Positions 27,254 through 35,697 of a stretch of 64,000 bases of DNA are shown here, piece by piece. The DNA comes from Clostridiales bacterium. Its GTDB lineage: Bacteria; Bacillota; Clostridia; Oscillospirales; Oscillospiraceae. The stretch covers positions 119,079-183,078 of the forward strand of contig SFFW01000006.1 in the NCBI GenBank assembly GCA_004556755.1, read 5' to 3'. The translations under genes and the position numbers were made by a program. Below the pieces are notes generated by a model. The model was not told where the DNA came from. It saw nothing but the letters and a program-made list of their open reading frames with translations, and did not search any database. Within the stretch, counting starts at the first letter, position 1. Every line of letters begins with the position of its first letter.

Positions 27254-27754
27254 TTATGCGCGGCTGAGATATTCGCCGGTGCGGGTGTCGATCTTGATCC
27301 TTTCGCCCGGCTCGATGAACAGGGGAACCTTGACCTCGGCGCCGGTCTCCAGAGTTGCGGGCTTGGTCGCATTGGTAGCGGTGTTGCCTGCAAAGCCGGG
27401 GTCGGTATCGGTTACCTCAAGCTCCACAAAGAAGGGAGGTTCGACGTTAAAGACCTTGCCCTTGTAGGAGTAGATGGTGCAGACCATGTTCTCCTTGACG
27501 AACTTGAAGCTGTCGCTCAGAACGGATTCGTCAACAGGCTCAAGCTCATAGGTTTCGGGGTTCATGAAGTAGTACAGGTTGCCGTCGGCATAGCTGTACT
27601 CCATGGACATACGGTCAACAGTAGCGTTCTCGAACTTTGCGGTGGGGTTGAAGGAAGTCTCGGTCACGGCGCCGGTGATGACGTTCTTCATCTTGGTGCG
27701 GACGAAGGCTGCGCCCTTGCCGGGCTTGACGTGCTGGAATTCGACGACCTGCAT
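27254..27754 (-). CDS. efp: Elongation factor P, N-terminally truncated by a frameshift
   Basis: The 166 residues match EF-P from the QVVEFQHVKPGKGAAFVRTK segment, which holds the Lys at the tip of domain I, through all three beta-barrel domains to the C-terminus. EF-P relieves ribosomes stalled on polyproline. The usual first 19 residues (MITAGDFRNG...) are missing from this frame. They begin at an ATG at 27792, behind a strong AGGAGG site, but a net 19-nt deletion after MITAGDFRN puts them out of frame. The internal ATG at 27754 has no good ribosome site. Either the gene is inactive or the assembly has an error. Confidence 0.85.
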   Translation of the reverse strand: MQVVEFQHVKPGKGAAFVRTKMKNVITGAVTETSFNPTAKFENATVDRMSMEYSYADGNLYYFMNPETYELEPVDESVLSDSFKFVKENMVCTIYSYKGKVFNVEPPFFVELEVTDTDPGFAGNTATNATKPATLETGAEVKVPLFIEPGERIKIDTRTGEYLSRA

Positions 27755-27792
27755 GACTTGTCCGCGTTTCTGAAATCGCCTGCTGTTATCAT
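27755..27792 (-). pseudogene. Detached original start of efp
   Basis: ATG at 27792 behind TTAGGAGG encodes MITAGDFRN, the normal EF-P N-terminus. The frame then shifts and stops after 34 codons. The distance to the internal efp ATG is 38 nt, where an intact gene would have about 57. Confidence 0.75.
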
Positions 27793-27869
27793 ATAGGTAA
27801 ATCCTCCTAAAGTGAATTTGTAATAAAATTGCTTAGATATTTTACATTATAAGATAGGATATTGCAATA

Positions 27870-28157
27870 CTATTTTCCTTTTTTGGCTTTTTTGCCGCCG
27901 GGTTTTTCGTCCTCACTCAGCTCTTTTTTGCCGGTGCGCTTCTCAAATGCGATCTGGAACATATAAACGACCATTGCAAGTATCGCAACGAGGTAGATTA
28001 TCTTGGAGATAAAGCTGTCGGAAAATCCGTCTATAAAGTTTGCGAGAGCAATGTTCAAAACCAGCAGGATAAAGCCGAATATGAGCAGCGGTGTCATGCT
28101 GAGATTGACTTCCTTTTCGCCCTTCTTGGCGGGCTTGTTCGTATTTTTCTTTGCCAT
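27870..28157 (-). CDS. Small membrane protein of unknown function
   Basis: This 95-residue protein has a Lys-rich N-terminus, two membrane segments (about residues 22-42 and 52-70) and a Lys-rich C-terminal tail. It is not recognised beyond being a small two-pass membrane protein; the charged ends should face the cytoplasm. It lies 12 nt downstream of the M24 peptidase gene with GGAGGT before its ATG, so it is probably cotranscribed with it. Confidence 0.7.
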   Translation of the reverse strand: MAKKNTNKPAKKGEKEVNLSMTPLLIFGFILLVLNIALANFIDGFSDSFISKIIYLVAILAMVVYMFQIAFEKRTGKKELSEDEKPGGKKAKKGK

Positions 28158-28169
28158 GAAAGCACCTCC

Positions 28170-29240
28170 TTACAGAATTATGAGCGACTTGTCCGCATGG
28201 GTCAGATTGATGCAGCCGTCCTCGGTGAGGTAGATCGCATCCTCAATCCTCACGCCGAAGCTGCCGGGGATGTATATGCCCGGCTCTGCGCTGATGACTG
28301 CGCCGACGGGCATCACAGTCTCGCACGAGGGGGAGGCGTTCGGCGCTTCGTGAATGTCGAGACCGAGGCTGTGACCGAAGGAGTGACCGAAATACTGACC
28401 GTAGCCCGCATCCTCAATGACCTGCCGTGCGGCGGCGTCGATATCGCAGCCCCGCACGCCCGCCTTTGCCTTTGCGATGCCGGCAAGCTGCGCACGCAGA
28501 ACGGTGTCGTAGACCTTCTTCATCTCGTCGGTGGCATAGCCGACGGCGACCGTCCTCGTCATGTCGGAGCAGTAGCCGTGCTTTAAGCAGCCGAAGTCCA
28601 TGGTCACGAAGTCGCCCTCACGCACGAGCGTGTCGCCGGGGACACCGTGGGGCATGGAGCTGTTCTTGCCGGTGACGGCGATCGGGTCAAAGGAGTTGCC
28701 CTCGGCTCCGTGCTTTAAGAGCCTGTAGGTGATCTCGGCGGCGATGTCTCTTTCGCTTACGCCGGGCTTGATGATCTTGAGAACGTCCGCCAGAGCAAGC
28801 TCCGCAATGTTCTGCGCCTCCTGCATGAAGCCGAATTCCTCACGGCTCTTTGCGGCACGCAGCTCCGAAAGTATGCTCTGAGCGGGGGTGAGCTCAAGAC
28901 CCAAAAGCTCCTCGTAACGGCGGTAGTCGGCAAAGGAGAGCTTCTCCTCCTCGGCGCCGAGACGCTTCACATGGGACTCCTCCAGAGCCTCACGGATATA
29001 CTCGTGCAGACGCTTGCCGCCGCCGAACTGACGCAGCTCGATCTCCGGGTCAAGTGCCTTTTGGGCAGCCTCGATATAGCGGGAGTCGGTGAAAAGATAG
29101 GTCTTTCCGGTCGTCACCAGCACGGCACCGTCGGTGAACGGAAAGCCGCAGGCATAGCGCTGATTCTTTTCGTCGCTTATCAGCAGAGCGTCAAGCCCCG
29201 CAGAGACGAGTTTTTCCTGGATTTTTTTCGTGTTGTTCAT
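28170..29240 (-). CDS. M24-family aminopeptidase P-like metallopeptidase
   Basis: This 356-residue cytoplasmic peptidase has an N-terminal creatinase-like domain (about residues 1-125) and a pita-bread catalytic domain. The metal ligands are visible: Asp pair in MDFGCLKHGYCSDMTR, His in HSFGHSLGLDIHEAP, Glu in SAEPGIYIPG and Glu in VRIEDAIYL. This layout is that of Xaa-Pro aminopeptidase/YqhT-type enzymes that trim N-terminal residues before proline. In Firmicutes it is typically next to efp, as here with one small gene between. Confidence 0.92.
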   Translation of the reverse strand: MNNTKKIQEKLVSAGLDALLISDEKNQRYACGFPFTDGAVLVTTGKTYLFTDSRYIEAAQKALDPEIELRQFGGGKRLHEYIREALEESHVKRLGAEEEKLSFADYRRYEELLGLELTPAQSILSELRAAKSREEFGFMQEAQNIAELALADVLKIIKPGVSERDIAAEITYRLLKHGAEGNSFDPIAVTGKNSSMPHGVPGDTLVREGDFVTMDFGCLKHGYCSDMTRTVAVGYATDEMKKVYDTVLRAQLAGIAKAKAGVRGCDIDAAARQVIEDAGYGQYFGHSFGHSLGLDIHEAPNASPSCETVMPVGAVISAEPGIYIPGSFGVRIEDAIYLTEDGCINLTHADKSLIIL

Positions 29241-29344
29241 AGCTTTCCGCCTTCTGTTTCCTATTGAAATTTGAAATGTTTCATATATAATAATGTATTA
29301 TACTATTAAATTCCGATTAACACAATCCGAAATGGGAGAAAAAG

Positions 29345-30787
29345 ATGAAAAAACTGCGCATTACAGCCGTGCTTTTGATGCTGTGCCTGCTTGCCGCAGC
29401 GTTTTATCCCGCAGCGGCGGCTCTCGACTACGGCGAATACGTTCTTCCTGCGCCGAATACGAACGCCTCCTGCGCCATCGTCATGGAGCTTGACGGCGGC
29501 AGAGTGCTTTACGGAAAGAACGAAAAGCTTGCGGCCGACCCCGCAAGCCTCACAAAGATAATGACGGTGCTGCTCGTTGCCGAGGCGGTGGAGCGGGGCG
29601 ACGTTTCGCTCGACGACAAGGTGCCGATCGGCAACGACTATATGAACGGCATCCCCGAAGACGACGAGGGTCCGCTGAAGCTCTCCCCCGGCGAGTCGCT
29701 CAGCCTGCGTGACCTCATGTACTGTGCCATGCTCGTGTCATCGAACGAGGCGTGCAATGTCATGGCGGTCCACGTCTCCGGCTCCGTCGACGGCTTCGTT
29801 ACGCTGATGAACAAGCGGGCAAAGGAGCTTGGCTGCACCGACACAAGGTTTGTGAACACCAACGGCTTGTTCCGTCCCGGACATTACAGCAGCGCATCCG
29901 ACCTTGCGATCATCGCAAGGGAGGCGCTCGGCCACAAGCTGATACTTGAGATCTGCGGCACGAGAGAGTATACCGTCCCCGCCACGGAAACGCACGACGC
30001 AAGGCAGCTTCAGAACACCAACGGACTCATAAATCCCAATTCCTATTACGGTTCCGGCTTTGTCTATTCGGGAGCCTTCGGCTTAAAGACGGGTCACACC
30101 ACGCAGGCGGACTACTGTCTTGCGGGCGCCGCCGAGAAAAACGGCGTCAGGATACTCGTCATCGTCCTCGGTTGCGGCAAATCGCAGAACTTTGTCGACA
30201 CGATGAATTTGTTCGACTGGGCGTTCAACAACTTCTCCGTGCGCAAGGTCGTCGAAAAGGGCGAGACCTTCGGCAAGATCGATGTCACGAAAAGCGCCGA
30301 GGTAACGGAGGTACAGCTCGTTGCGGGCAAGAGCTTCCGCTATTTCCTGCCGGAGGGCTTGGACGTAAGTGAGCTTCAAAAGGTCGTGAAGCTTGATTCA
30401 GAGGCGGCGGAGGCGCCCGTCAAGGCGGGCGAGGAGTACGGTACGCTCACGGTACTCGGACCCGACGGCGAGACCTACGGCAGTGTGCCGCTGGTTGCGG
30501 CAAACGACGTTGACGCTTCCGTGTGGGCGTCGCTCAAGGGCGAGGTCGGCGGCTTCTTCTCGCAAAGCTGGATGAGCCTGCTTGCGATAGTCATCGTCCT
30601 GCTGATACTTGCGGCGGCGGTGCTGACGCTCATTCGCCGCAGACGCAGAAGGATCGAGGAGGAAAAGCGCCGCCGCAGAAATGCGCAGCGCCGCAGGCTC
30701 GAAAACGAGCGCCGTGAAAAGGAGGCACACAAGAAATATTACGAGGACTTCCTCGGCGGCGAAAACGGAGGGAAGAAACGTAAATGA
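29345..30787 (+). CDS. D-alanyl-D-alanine carboxypeptidase, PBP5/DacF-like
   Basis: This 480-residue low-molecular-weight penicillin-binding protein has a signal peptide (about residues 1-25), the active-site SLTK (Ser68-Lys71), SSN (about 132-134) and KTG in LKTGHT (about 245). A PBP5_C beta domain follows, then one membrane segment (about 415-437, SLLAIVIVLLILAAAVLTL) and a long Arg/Lys-rich cytoplasmic tail. It trims pentapeptide side chains of peptidoglycan. A true membrane span with a strongly basic tail replaces the usual amphipathic anchor helix. It overlaps the next gene by ATGA. Confidence 0.93.
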   Translation: MKKLRITAVLLMLCLLAAAFYPAAAALDYGEYVLPAPNTNASCAIVMELDGGRVLYGKNEKLAADPASLTKIMTVLLVAEAVERGDVSLDDKVPIGNDYMNGIPEDDEGPLKLSPGESLSLRDLMYCAMLVSSNEACNVMAVHVSGSVDGFVTLMNKRAKELGCTDTRFVNTNGLFRPGHYSSASDLAIIAREALGHKLILEICGTREYTVPATETHDARQLQNTNGLINPNSYYGSGFVYSGAFGLKTGHTTQADYCLAGAAEKNGVRILVIVLGCGKSQNFVDTMNLFDWAFNNFSVRKVVEKGETFGKIDVTKSAEVTEVQLVAGKSFRYFLPEGLDVSELQKVVKLDSEAAEAPVKAGEEYGTLTVLGPDGETYGSVPLVAANDVDASVWASLKGEVGGFFSQSWMSLLAIVIVLLILAAAVLTLIRRRRRRIEEEKRRRRNAQRRRLENERREKEAHKKYYEDFLGGENGGKKRK

Positions 30788-31527
30788 GACTTAAAAGTAT
30801 CCTGTCCGTCCTGCTCTGCGTCCTGCTCATATGCTCGCTTGCCGCCTGCTCCGGCGGTAAAAATCCGGAGACGAAGCCGAAGACGAGCGACACGCCGGAG
30901 CTTTCGGAGTATGAAAAGTGGCAGGAGCGGATGCTCTCCCTGTGCAACATGGACTACGACGGCTTCATCGGCTACTGGGACCTGCGCTGCGACGGCTTTT
31001 ACGGCGACGATCTGACGACGGCGCTGGGCATCCTCTCCGGCGGCGGAACGCCGTTTCTGCCTCTCGACGGGCAAAATGCGCTCATCGAAAGCACGAGGAA
31101 AGACTACGCCGAGCGCTACGGCGACGACTGGCGTTTTTCGATAAAGAGCATAAGCTGCGACGCTCTGCCGCAGAGCGCCTGCGAGGATTTCTCGGCTGAG
31201 CTTAAAAAGGTCGCAGACAGCGTCGACGTCCTCTGCACGGCGGCGGACGCCTGGAACGACGCCGGCTGGTCCGAGTTTGCGCTGGACCACGGCTGTTCCG
31301 TTGCCGATGCAAAGCGCCTTGTAGAGGCGTACCGCAGCATAGGTGATGCCTGCCGCAGCGCCGAGGTGACGGAGGCGCTTACAGTGAGCGTGAGCCTTGA
31401 GCTTTCCGGCAGCGGGACGGAGCCGCTTGCGAAGGAGGAGAGCTTCACCGTGTACGTCGTGAACGGACGCTACGTCACGGAGCCGCTCATCGACAGCAGC
31501 TACGCACTTATAAATTTGGTTTACTGA
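30784..31527 (+). CDS. Putative lipoprotein of unknown function
   Basis: This 247-residue protein has a lipoprotein signal (lipobox LAAC, Cys22), a short Pro/Thr linker and a mixed alpha/beta C-terminal domain. No known family was recognised. Its ATG overlaps the dacF-like stop (ATGA), so it is translationally coupled to the carboxypeptidase and may work with it in wall turnover. A terminator follows. Confidence 0.75.
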   Translation: MRLKSILSVLLCVLLICSLAACSGGKNPETKPKTSDTPELSEYEKWQERMLSLCNMDYDGFIGYWDLRCDGFYGDDLTTALGILSGGGTPFLPLDGQNALIESTRKDYAERYGDDWRFSIKSISCDALPQSACEDFSAELKKVADSVDVLCTAADAWNDAGWSEFALDHGCSVADAKRLVEAYRSIGDACRSAEVTEALTVSVSLELSGSGTEPLAKEESFTVYVVNGRYVTEPLIDSSYALINLVY

Positions 31528-31535
31528 AACAAAAC

Positions 31536-31573
31536 CCCGCCTTGCGGCGTCTATACCGCAAGGCGGGCTTTTT
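31536..31573 (+). terminator. Intrinsic terminator
   Basis: A perfect 12-bp stem CCCGCCTTGCGG/CCGCAAGGCGGG with an 8-nt loop and T5, directly after the lipoprotein gene. Confidence 0.92.
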
Positions 31574-31849
31574 GCACTTTGCGGCTTAACAGAATGTTTA
31601 TAATTTTAGACTTAAAGTATGTATAAAATGTTAACGAGAAGTCGTACGTTTCCGAATAATTCGTTGTATATTCCCTAAAATGTATAAATTTATACCGACA
31701 ATATTCAAAGTTTGTTAAAATTTTTTTAGAAAACTTGTAATTTTTTATTTACTATTCTGACATCGTGTGTTACAATACAATACGCTGACACGAAATTATC
31801 AAATTTATGGGATTAAGTAAACTTTTAATAAAACATTGGGAGGATTAAA
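31574..31849. other. AT-rich promoter region
   Basis: A markedly AT-rich stretch without a gene, ahead of the coiled-coil membrane protein. It holds several -10-like hexamers. The best promoter is listed separately. The transcript would have a leader of about 70 nt. Confidence 0.6.
31748..31776 (+). promoter_or_regulatory. Predicted promoter of the coiled-coil membrane protein gene
   Basis: TTTACT (31748-31753), 17-nt spacer and TACAAT (31771-31776), preceded by a TGTGT element. It lies about 70 nt before the ATG, in AT-rich sequence. Confidence 0.6.
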
Positions 31850-33532
31850 ATGAAAAGAGTATTACTTATGGTCTGTAGCATCTGCCTCGTTCTGGCATGC
31901 GTATTCGGACTGTTCGCCTGCGTAGCCTGCGTACAGGACATCCAGAACGTCAAAGAGTATAAGACCAGCGATACCAACACCGCAAGGAAAGGCATCGCAA
32001 CCGCAAGAGACGGCATACAGCAGCTCAAGGACAATCAGCAGGCTTACCTTGACGGCGCAGACACCTTCTCCGACGGACTTGCAGCCTACAACGAAGGCGC
32101 AGCAAAGCTCGCAGCCGGTGAGAAGGCATACGCCGAAGGCAAGAAGGCTTACGAAGAAGGCAAGAAGGCTTACGAAGAAGGCAAGCAGAAGATCGCCGAC
32201 AACACCCAGGCTTACAACGAAGGCAAGGCAATGCTTGAGAAGATCGAGCCTCTTATGCCTTACCTCGATCAGTACATCCAGTTCCGTGACGGCTCTCTGG
32301 CAAAGCTCCCCGGCTTCGATTCCGCACAGCTTTGGTTCGTGGGCGTTGTTCGTCCCCTCGCAAAGAACCTCGGACTTGAGATCCCCGAAGACGTTACCGA
32401 CTTCCCCGCATACATGCAGCAGATGGTCGCTGAAGGCAAGGCAAAGCTCAAGGAGTATGAAGACGGTCTGAAGCAGCTTCAAGAAGCCGAAAAGATGCTC
32501 GCAGACGCAGAGAAGCAGCTCGCAGAAGGTAAAGCTCAGCTTGACAAGGGCAGAAATGACCTCGCAGCCGGCGGCGCACAGCTCACTGAAGGCGACGCAC
32601 AGCTCAACGTATTCGAGCAGGGCGAAGTCGCTCTTGCAGAAGGCGCATACACCCTCTTCCACGGCATGGTTCCCTGCTACCACTGGTACAGCGGCGAGGA
32701 GACCATCATGTCCCTCCCCGAGTACATGGCAAAGGAACTCAACGTTGCTATCCCCGATAACCTCATCATCAAGAACACCGCAACCGGCGAAAACGCACCC
32801 GCATACGTTCTGAACGAAGAAGCATATGCAAAGCTCTGCGACGACGTCGTTGCTCAGATGTACCTCGTTGACGAGAACGGCGAAAAGGTCGTCGCTCCCG
32901 GACGTGAGGGCTTTACCCTCCTCGATCTCGACAAGTGCAGCCTTCTGTTTGACAAGGCAGAGCAGTACATCGTCGATCAGGAAGCCGACATAACCAAGGA
33001 AGCCACCGGCAGGATCGTTGTCTGCGGTCTTGCGGCGGTCGCCTGCATCCTCGGCATCGTTGCCGGCATCATCGGCCTCGTCGGCGGCATCTCCGGCAAT
33101 GGCAAGACCGGCTTCGGCTGCGGTCTCGTTTCTGCGATCCTCGCAGTTGCGGCAAACGTCGTCGGCCTCATCACCGGCTACACCAACTACATCTACCCCA
33201 CCCGTGTCAATGCGGCAGGTGACTTTGTGATCGACTTTGCGGACATGGATCACTACGTCTACTCCGGCAGCCTCCAGCTCAAGGCAGTCATCATCCTCGC
33301 AGTCGTTGCAGTCGTGTTCGTGATCGTTGCTGCGATCGCACGCAAGGCTTCCAAGGACTCCGTGTCTGCGGTTTCCGCAGAGACCACTCAGGCAGCGGCA
33401 GCAGGTGCTGCAGCGGCAGCGGTCGCAGAGGAAAGCAGCAGCGAGCAGATCTCCAAGCTCGAAGCCGAGAATGCTGCACTGAAGGAAATGGTCGCAAATC
33501 TTGCGGCAGAAGCAGCTACCGTAAAGGAATAA
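31850..33532 (+). CDS. Membrane protein with long extracellular coiled-coil
   Basis: This 560-residue protein has an N-terminal membrane segment with several Cys (about residues 3-27), a long helical region (about 40-265) rich in Ala/Lys/Glu with a near-exact KKAYEEG tandem repeat, a small globular part (about 265-380), two or three membrane segments (about 383-450 and 475-500) and a C-terminal Ala-rich coiled coil (about 515-560). The helical repeat resembles the YhgE/Pip-type region of large envelope proteins; no enzyme motif was seen. It may be a spacer or receptor at the cell surface. Codon choice suggests high expression. GGGAGG precedes the ATG. Confidence 0.75.
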   Translation: MKRVLLMVCSICLVLACVFGLFACVACVQDIQNVKEYKTSDTNTARKGIATARDGIQQLKDNQQAYLDGADTFSDGLAAYNEGAAKLAAGEKAYAEGKKAYEEGKKAYEEGKQKIADNTQAYNEGKAMLEKIEPLMPYLDQYIQFRDGSLAKLPGFDSAQLWFVGVVRPLAKNLGLEIPEDVTDFPAYMQQMVAEGKAKLKEYEDGLKQLQEAEKMLADAEKQLAEGKAQLDKGRNDLAAGGAQLTEGDAQLNVFEQGEVALAEGAYTLFHGMVPCYHWYSGEETIMSLPEYMAKELNVAIPDNLIIKNTATGENAPAYVLNEEAYAKLCDDVVAQMYLVDENGEKVVAPGREGFTLLDLDKCSLLFDKAEQYIVDQEADITKEATGRIVVCGLAAVACILGIVAGIIGLVGGISGNGKTGFGCGLVSAILAVAANVVGLITGYTNYIYPTRVNAAGDFVIDFADMDHYVYSGSLQLKAVIILAVVAVVFVIVAAIARKASKDSVSAVSAETTQAAAAGAAAAAVAEESSSEQISKLEAENAALKEMVANLAAEAATVKE

Positions 33533-33615
33533 GAATAAACAGCCGATTGACCGACGGAGGCGATATTCAGACCGTTCTCCGGTCACAATCCGGTGCGTAA
33601 CGGATAAAGGCTGTA

Positions 33616-33647
33616 GCCGCCCGCAGTTATCTGCGGGCGGCGTTTTT
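33616..33647 (+). terminator. Intrinsic terminator after the coiled-coil gene
   Basis: A perfect 10-bp stem GCCGCCCGCA/TGCGGGCGGC with a 6-nt loop and T5. It lies 83 nt after the stop; the spacer between is GC-rich and foldable. Confidence 0.88.
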
Positions 33648-33651
33648 AATG

Positions 33652-33683
33652 AAAAAATCCCTCGGTTTTCCGAGGGATTTTTT
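33652..33683. terminator. Bidirectional terminator
   Basis: A 9-bp stem ATCCCTCGG/CCGAGGGAT with a TTTT loop, flanked by A5 and T6. It serves bioY on the minus strand and backs up the plus-strand terminator. Confidence 0.88.
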
Positions 33684-33690
33684 CTATATA

Positions 33691-34239
33691 TCAGACCGAA
33701 ACGTGGCGCTTGATGAAGGAGGATATCTTCAGCGCAAGCAGCAGCTTTAATAGGTCGGGGATGATAAACGGCAGAACGCATTTTGCGGCGACGGTGATAA
33801 AGTCATTGTCTGCACCCGTGTACACCGTCATGAACCAAAAGGTTCCGAAAAGGTAGCACACGCAAAGCGCAGCCAAACACGCAAGCACCGTAAGGAACGT
33901 ACCCTTGTGCGGGGAGAGAGCGCAAATGAGCCAGTAGCTGAGTCCCGAAAAAATGAAGCCGATTATGTAGCCGCCCGTGGCTCCCATGATCGCACCGATG
34001 CCGCCGTTAAAGCCGGAGAACACGGGTGCGCCGACTGCACCGAGCAGAACGTAGACGCATATGGCGGCGGTGCCGCGCTTGCCGCCCAGACAGAGCAGCG
34101 CCATGAAAACGCCGAAGGACTGGAGCGTAAACGGAACGGCAAGCACGGGGACGCTTATCCATGCGCACACCGCCATCATTGCCGCAAATATTGCGATCAA
34201 AACGAGATCCCTTGTTCTAAAGCCCTTTTTCTCCGTCAT
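33691..34239 (-). CDS. bioY: Biotin transporter substrate-binding component BioY
   Basis: This 182-residue membrane protein has six hydrophobic segments and the BioY signatures VPFTLQSFGVF and GGYIIGF. BioY captures biotin, alone or as the S-component of an ECF transporter; no EcfA/EcfT genes are adjacent. The start at 34239 (MTEKKGF) is chosen because GGAGGTGG precedes it and it fits family length. The organism therefore probably imports biotin. It is followed by a bidirectional terminator. Confidence 0.93.
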   Translation of the reverse strand: MTEKKGFRTRDLVLIAIFAAMMAVCAWISVPVLAVPFTLQSFGVFMALLCLGGKRGTAAICVYVLLGAVGAPVFSGFNGGIGAIMGATGGYIIGFIFSGLSYWLICALSPHKGTFLTVLACLAALCVCYLFGTFWFMTVYTGADNDFITVAAKCVLPFIIPDLLKLLLALKISSFIKRHVSV

Positions 34240-34295
34240 AAAACCACCTCCGCAGAATAGCAACATTATAAAGTAAAAGCGCCGTTTGTCAAGCA

Positions 34296-34333
34296 AAAAC
34301 AAAAGCGCCGCCCGTAGGCGGCGCTTTTGTTTT
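34296..34333. terminator. Bidirectional terminator between bioY and the VanY-like gene
   Basis: A perfect 17-bp stem AAAACAAAAGCGCCGCC/GGCGGCGCTTTTGTTTT with a CGTA loop. It lies just after the VanY-like stop on the minus strand and upstream of bioY, insulating the two. Confidence 0.9.
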
Positions 34334-34337
34334 ATAG

Positions 34338-35036
34338 TCATCTGTTTTCGTACAGTGCGAGAAACTCTTCGAGCGTGAGGTCGTTTTCCATGATGTAGGT
34401 CGCAGCCTCCACGCCGACGTAGCGGAAGTGCCACGGCTCATAGATAATGCCCGTGACATCACTTTTGCCGTTCGGGTAGCGCACGATGAAGCCGTACTCC
34501 GCACAATGCTCCACCATCCACTTGTAAAGCCCGGTGTTCTCAAGCTCGGAGGTCAAAAGCTCGTAATGCCCGTCGGCAATGTCGGCGGCAAGTCCGGTGT
34601 GATGCTCGCTCGTGCCGGGGTAGGCGACGATGGTGCGAGCCTTCGCTTCGCCGACCTGCTCCACCTTGCGGTTGTAGAGGTACGCCTGCGTTGCGTAGTC
34701 ACGGTAGCCGGAGAAGGCACGGAAGCTGTAGCCTGCGTCCCGTGCGCCCTGCGCAAAGTCGGAAAGCGATCCGATTATGCGTGCGTCAAAGGGGACGCCC
34801 TCAAAGTTTTCGAGGGCGGGAGCGTCTCCGCTGATCTCGTTCCACGGGTTTACAAGCACAAACTGCCACGAGTTCGGGTCAATGTCGGGCAGTCCGTCGT
34901 CGGAGGGTTCGGGTGTTTCTTCCGGAGCCTGAGCCTTTTCGGAGGGCGTGGGCGCAGGAGTGGGGTCGGATGCCGCACAGGCGGCAATCCCGAGACACAG
35001 CGTGAGCAAAAGGAGCAGAAAAACAAGCTTTTTCAT
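34338..35036 (-). CDS. M15-family D-Ala-D-Ala carboxypeptidase, VanY-like lipoprotein
   Basis: This 232-residue protein has a lipoprotein signal (lipobox IAAC, Cys20), a Pro/Glu-rich linker and an M15B peptidase domain. The zinc ligands are in SEHHTGLAADI and EPWHFRYVG; SGYRDYATQ is also conserved. It cleaves the terminal D-Ala from peptidoglycan stem peptides outside the membrane. Nothing nearby suggests a vancomycin resistance cluster, so housekeeping wall maturation is likely. GAGGTAAAA precedes the ATG. Confidence 0.9.
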   Translation of the reverse strand: MKKLVFLLLLLTLCLGIAACAASDPTPAPTPSEKAQAPEETPEPSDDGLPDIDPNSWQFVLVNPWNEISGDAPALENFEGVPFDARIIGSLSDFAQGARDAGYSFRAFSGYRDYATQAYLYNRKVEQVGEAKARTIVAYPGTSEHHTGLAADIADGHYELLTSELENTGLYKWMVEHCAEYGFIVRYPNGKSDVTGIIYEPWHFRYVGVEAATYIMENDLTLEEFLALYENR

Positions 35037-35064
35037 GGTTTTACCTCTCAGTTTGCAGTACATT

Positions 35065-35688
35065 TCATATTATCGAGTCGGCGAAAACATAAACGCCGGA
35101 GAGCGCCTCCGGGCCTTCAATCTCCCAGACGCTGCCGGGGAGACGGTGTATCTCGTCCTCGTTAAACAGCCGGAGAAAGTCGGATACGGGGGCAATATTG
35201 GAAAGTCCGAAGCCGTCTGAGCGGTAGTGCATCGGGACGACCGCCCTCGGCGACATCATGCGCACAAGCTCAAAGGCGGCAGCGGCGTTGAGCGTGTACA
35301 CGCCGCCGACGGGGATGAGCATAATGTCGATATCGGTAAGCGCCTTGAGCATTTCACCGTCGGGCAGGTGACCGATATCGCCCATGTGGGCGACGGTCAG
35401 CCCGTCGCAGCTAACGATGCTGATGAGATTATCGCCACGCTTTGCGCCCTTGTATTCATCGTGCCAGCAGGGAATTTGCCGCAGCGGGAAGGGGAAGCCA
35501 TTTCCGACGCACCTCACCGCATCAGCCGCCGAGTGGTCGGAGTGACCGTGGCTGCAAATGACGGCAGACGCCGTCAGCGGAGGGAGGATAAGCCCCGGCA
35601 CGGAGCCGTCGGCGTAGGGGTCAAAGACCACGCTTCCGCCGCTTCCCGAAAGCTTAAAACAGGCGTGACCGAACCATTCAAAAGTCAT
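35065..35688 (-). CDS. MBL-fold metal-dependent hydrolase (UlaG-like)
   Basis: This 207-residue metallo-beta-lactamase-superfamily protein begins FEWFGHACFKLSG, with the UlaG/YtkL-type His, and has the metal motif SHGHSDHSA, HMGDIGH and a late VVPMHY. The function is unknown; relatives hydrolyse phosphodiesters or lactones. It lies 9 nt downstream of the P-loop ATPase and is likely part of the same transcript. Confidence 0.88.
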   Translation of the reverse strand: MTFEWFGHACFKLSGSGGSVVFDPYADGSVPGLILPPLTASAVICSHGHSDHSAADAVRCVGNGFPFPLRQIPCWHDEYKGAKRGDNLISIVSCDGLTVAHMGDIGHLPDGEMLKALTDIDIMLIPVGGVYTLNAAAAFELVRMMSPRAVVPMHYRSDGFGLSNIAPVSDFLRLFNEDEIHRLPGSVWEIEGPEALSGVYVFADSII

Positions 35689-35697
35689 AGTATCACC

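Noticed and set aside
31862..33781. 639-codon minus-strand frame
   Set aside because: Antisense to the coiled-coil membrane protein; Cys/Leu-rich translation without domain features.
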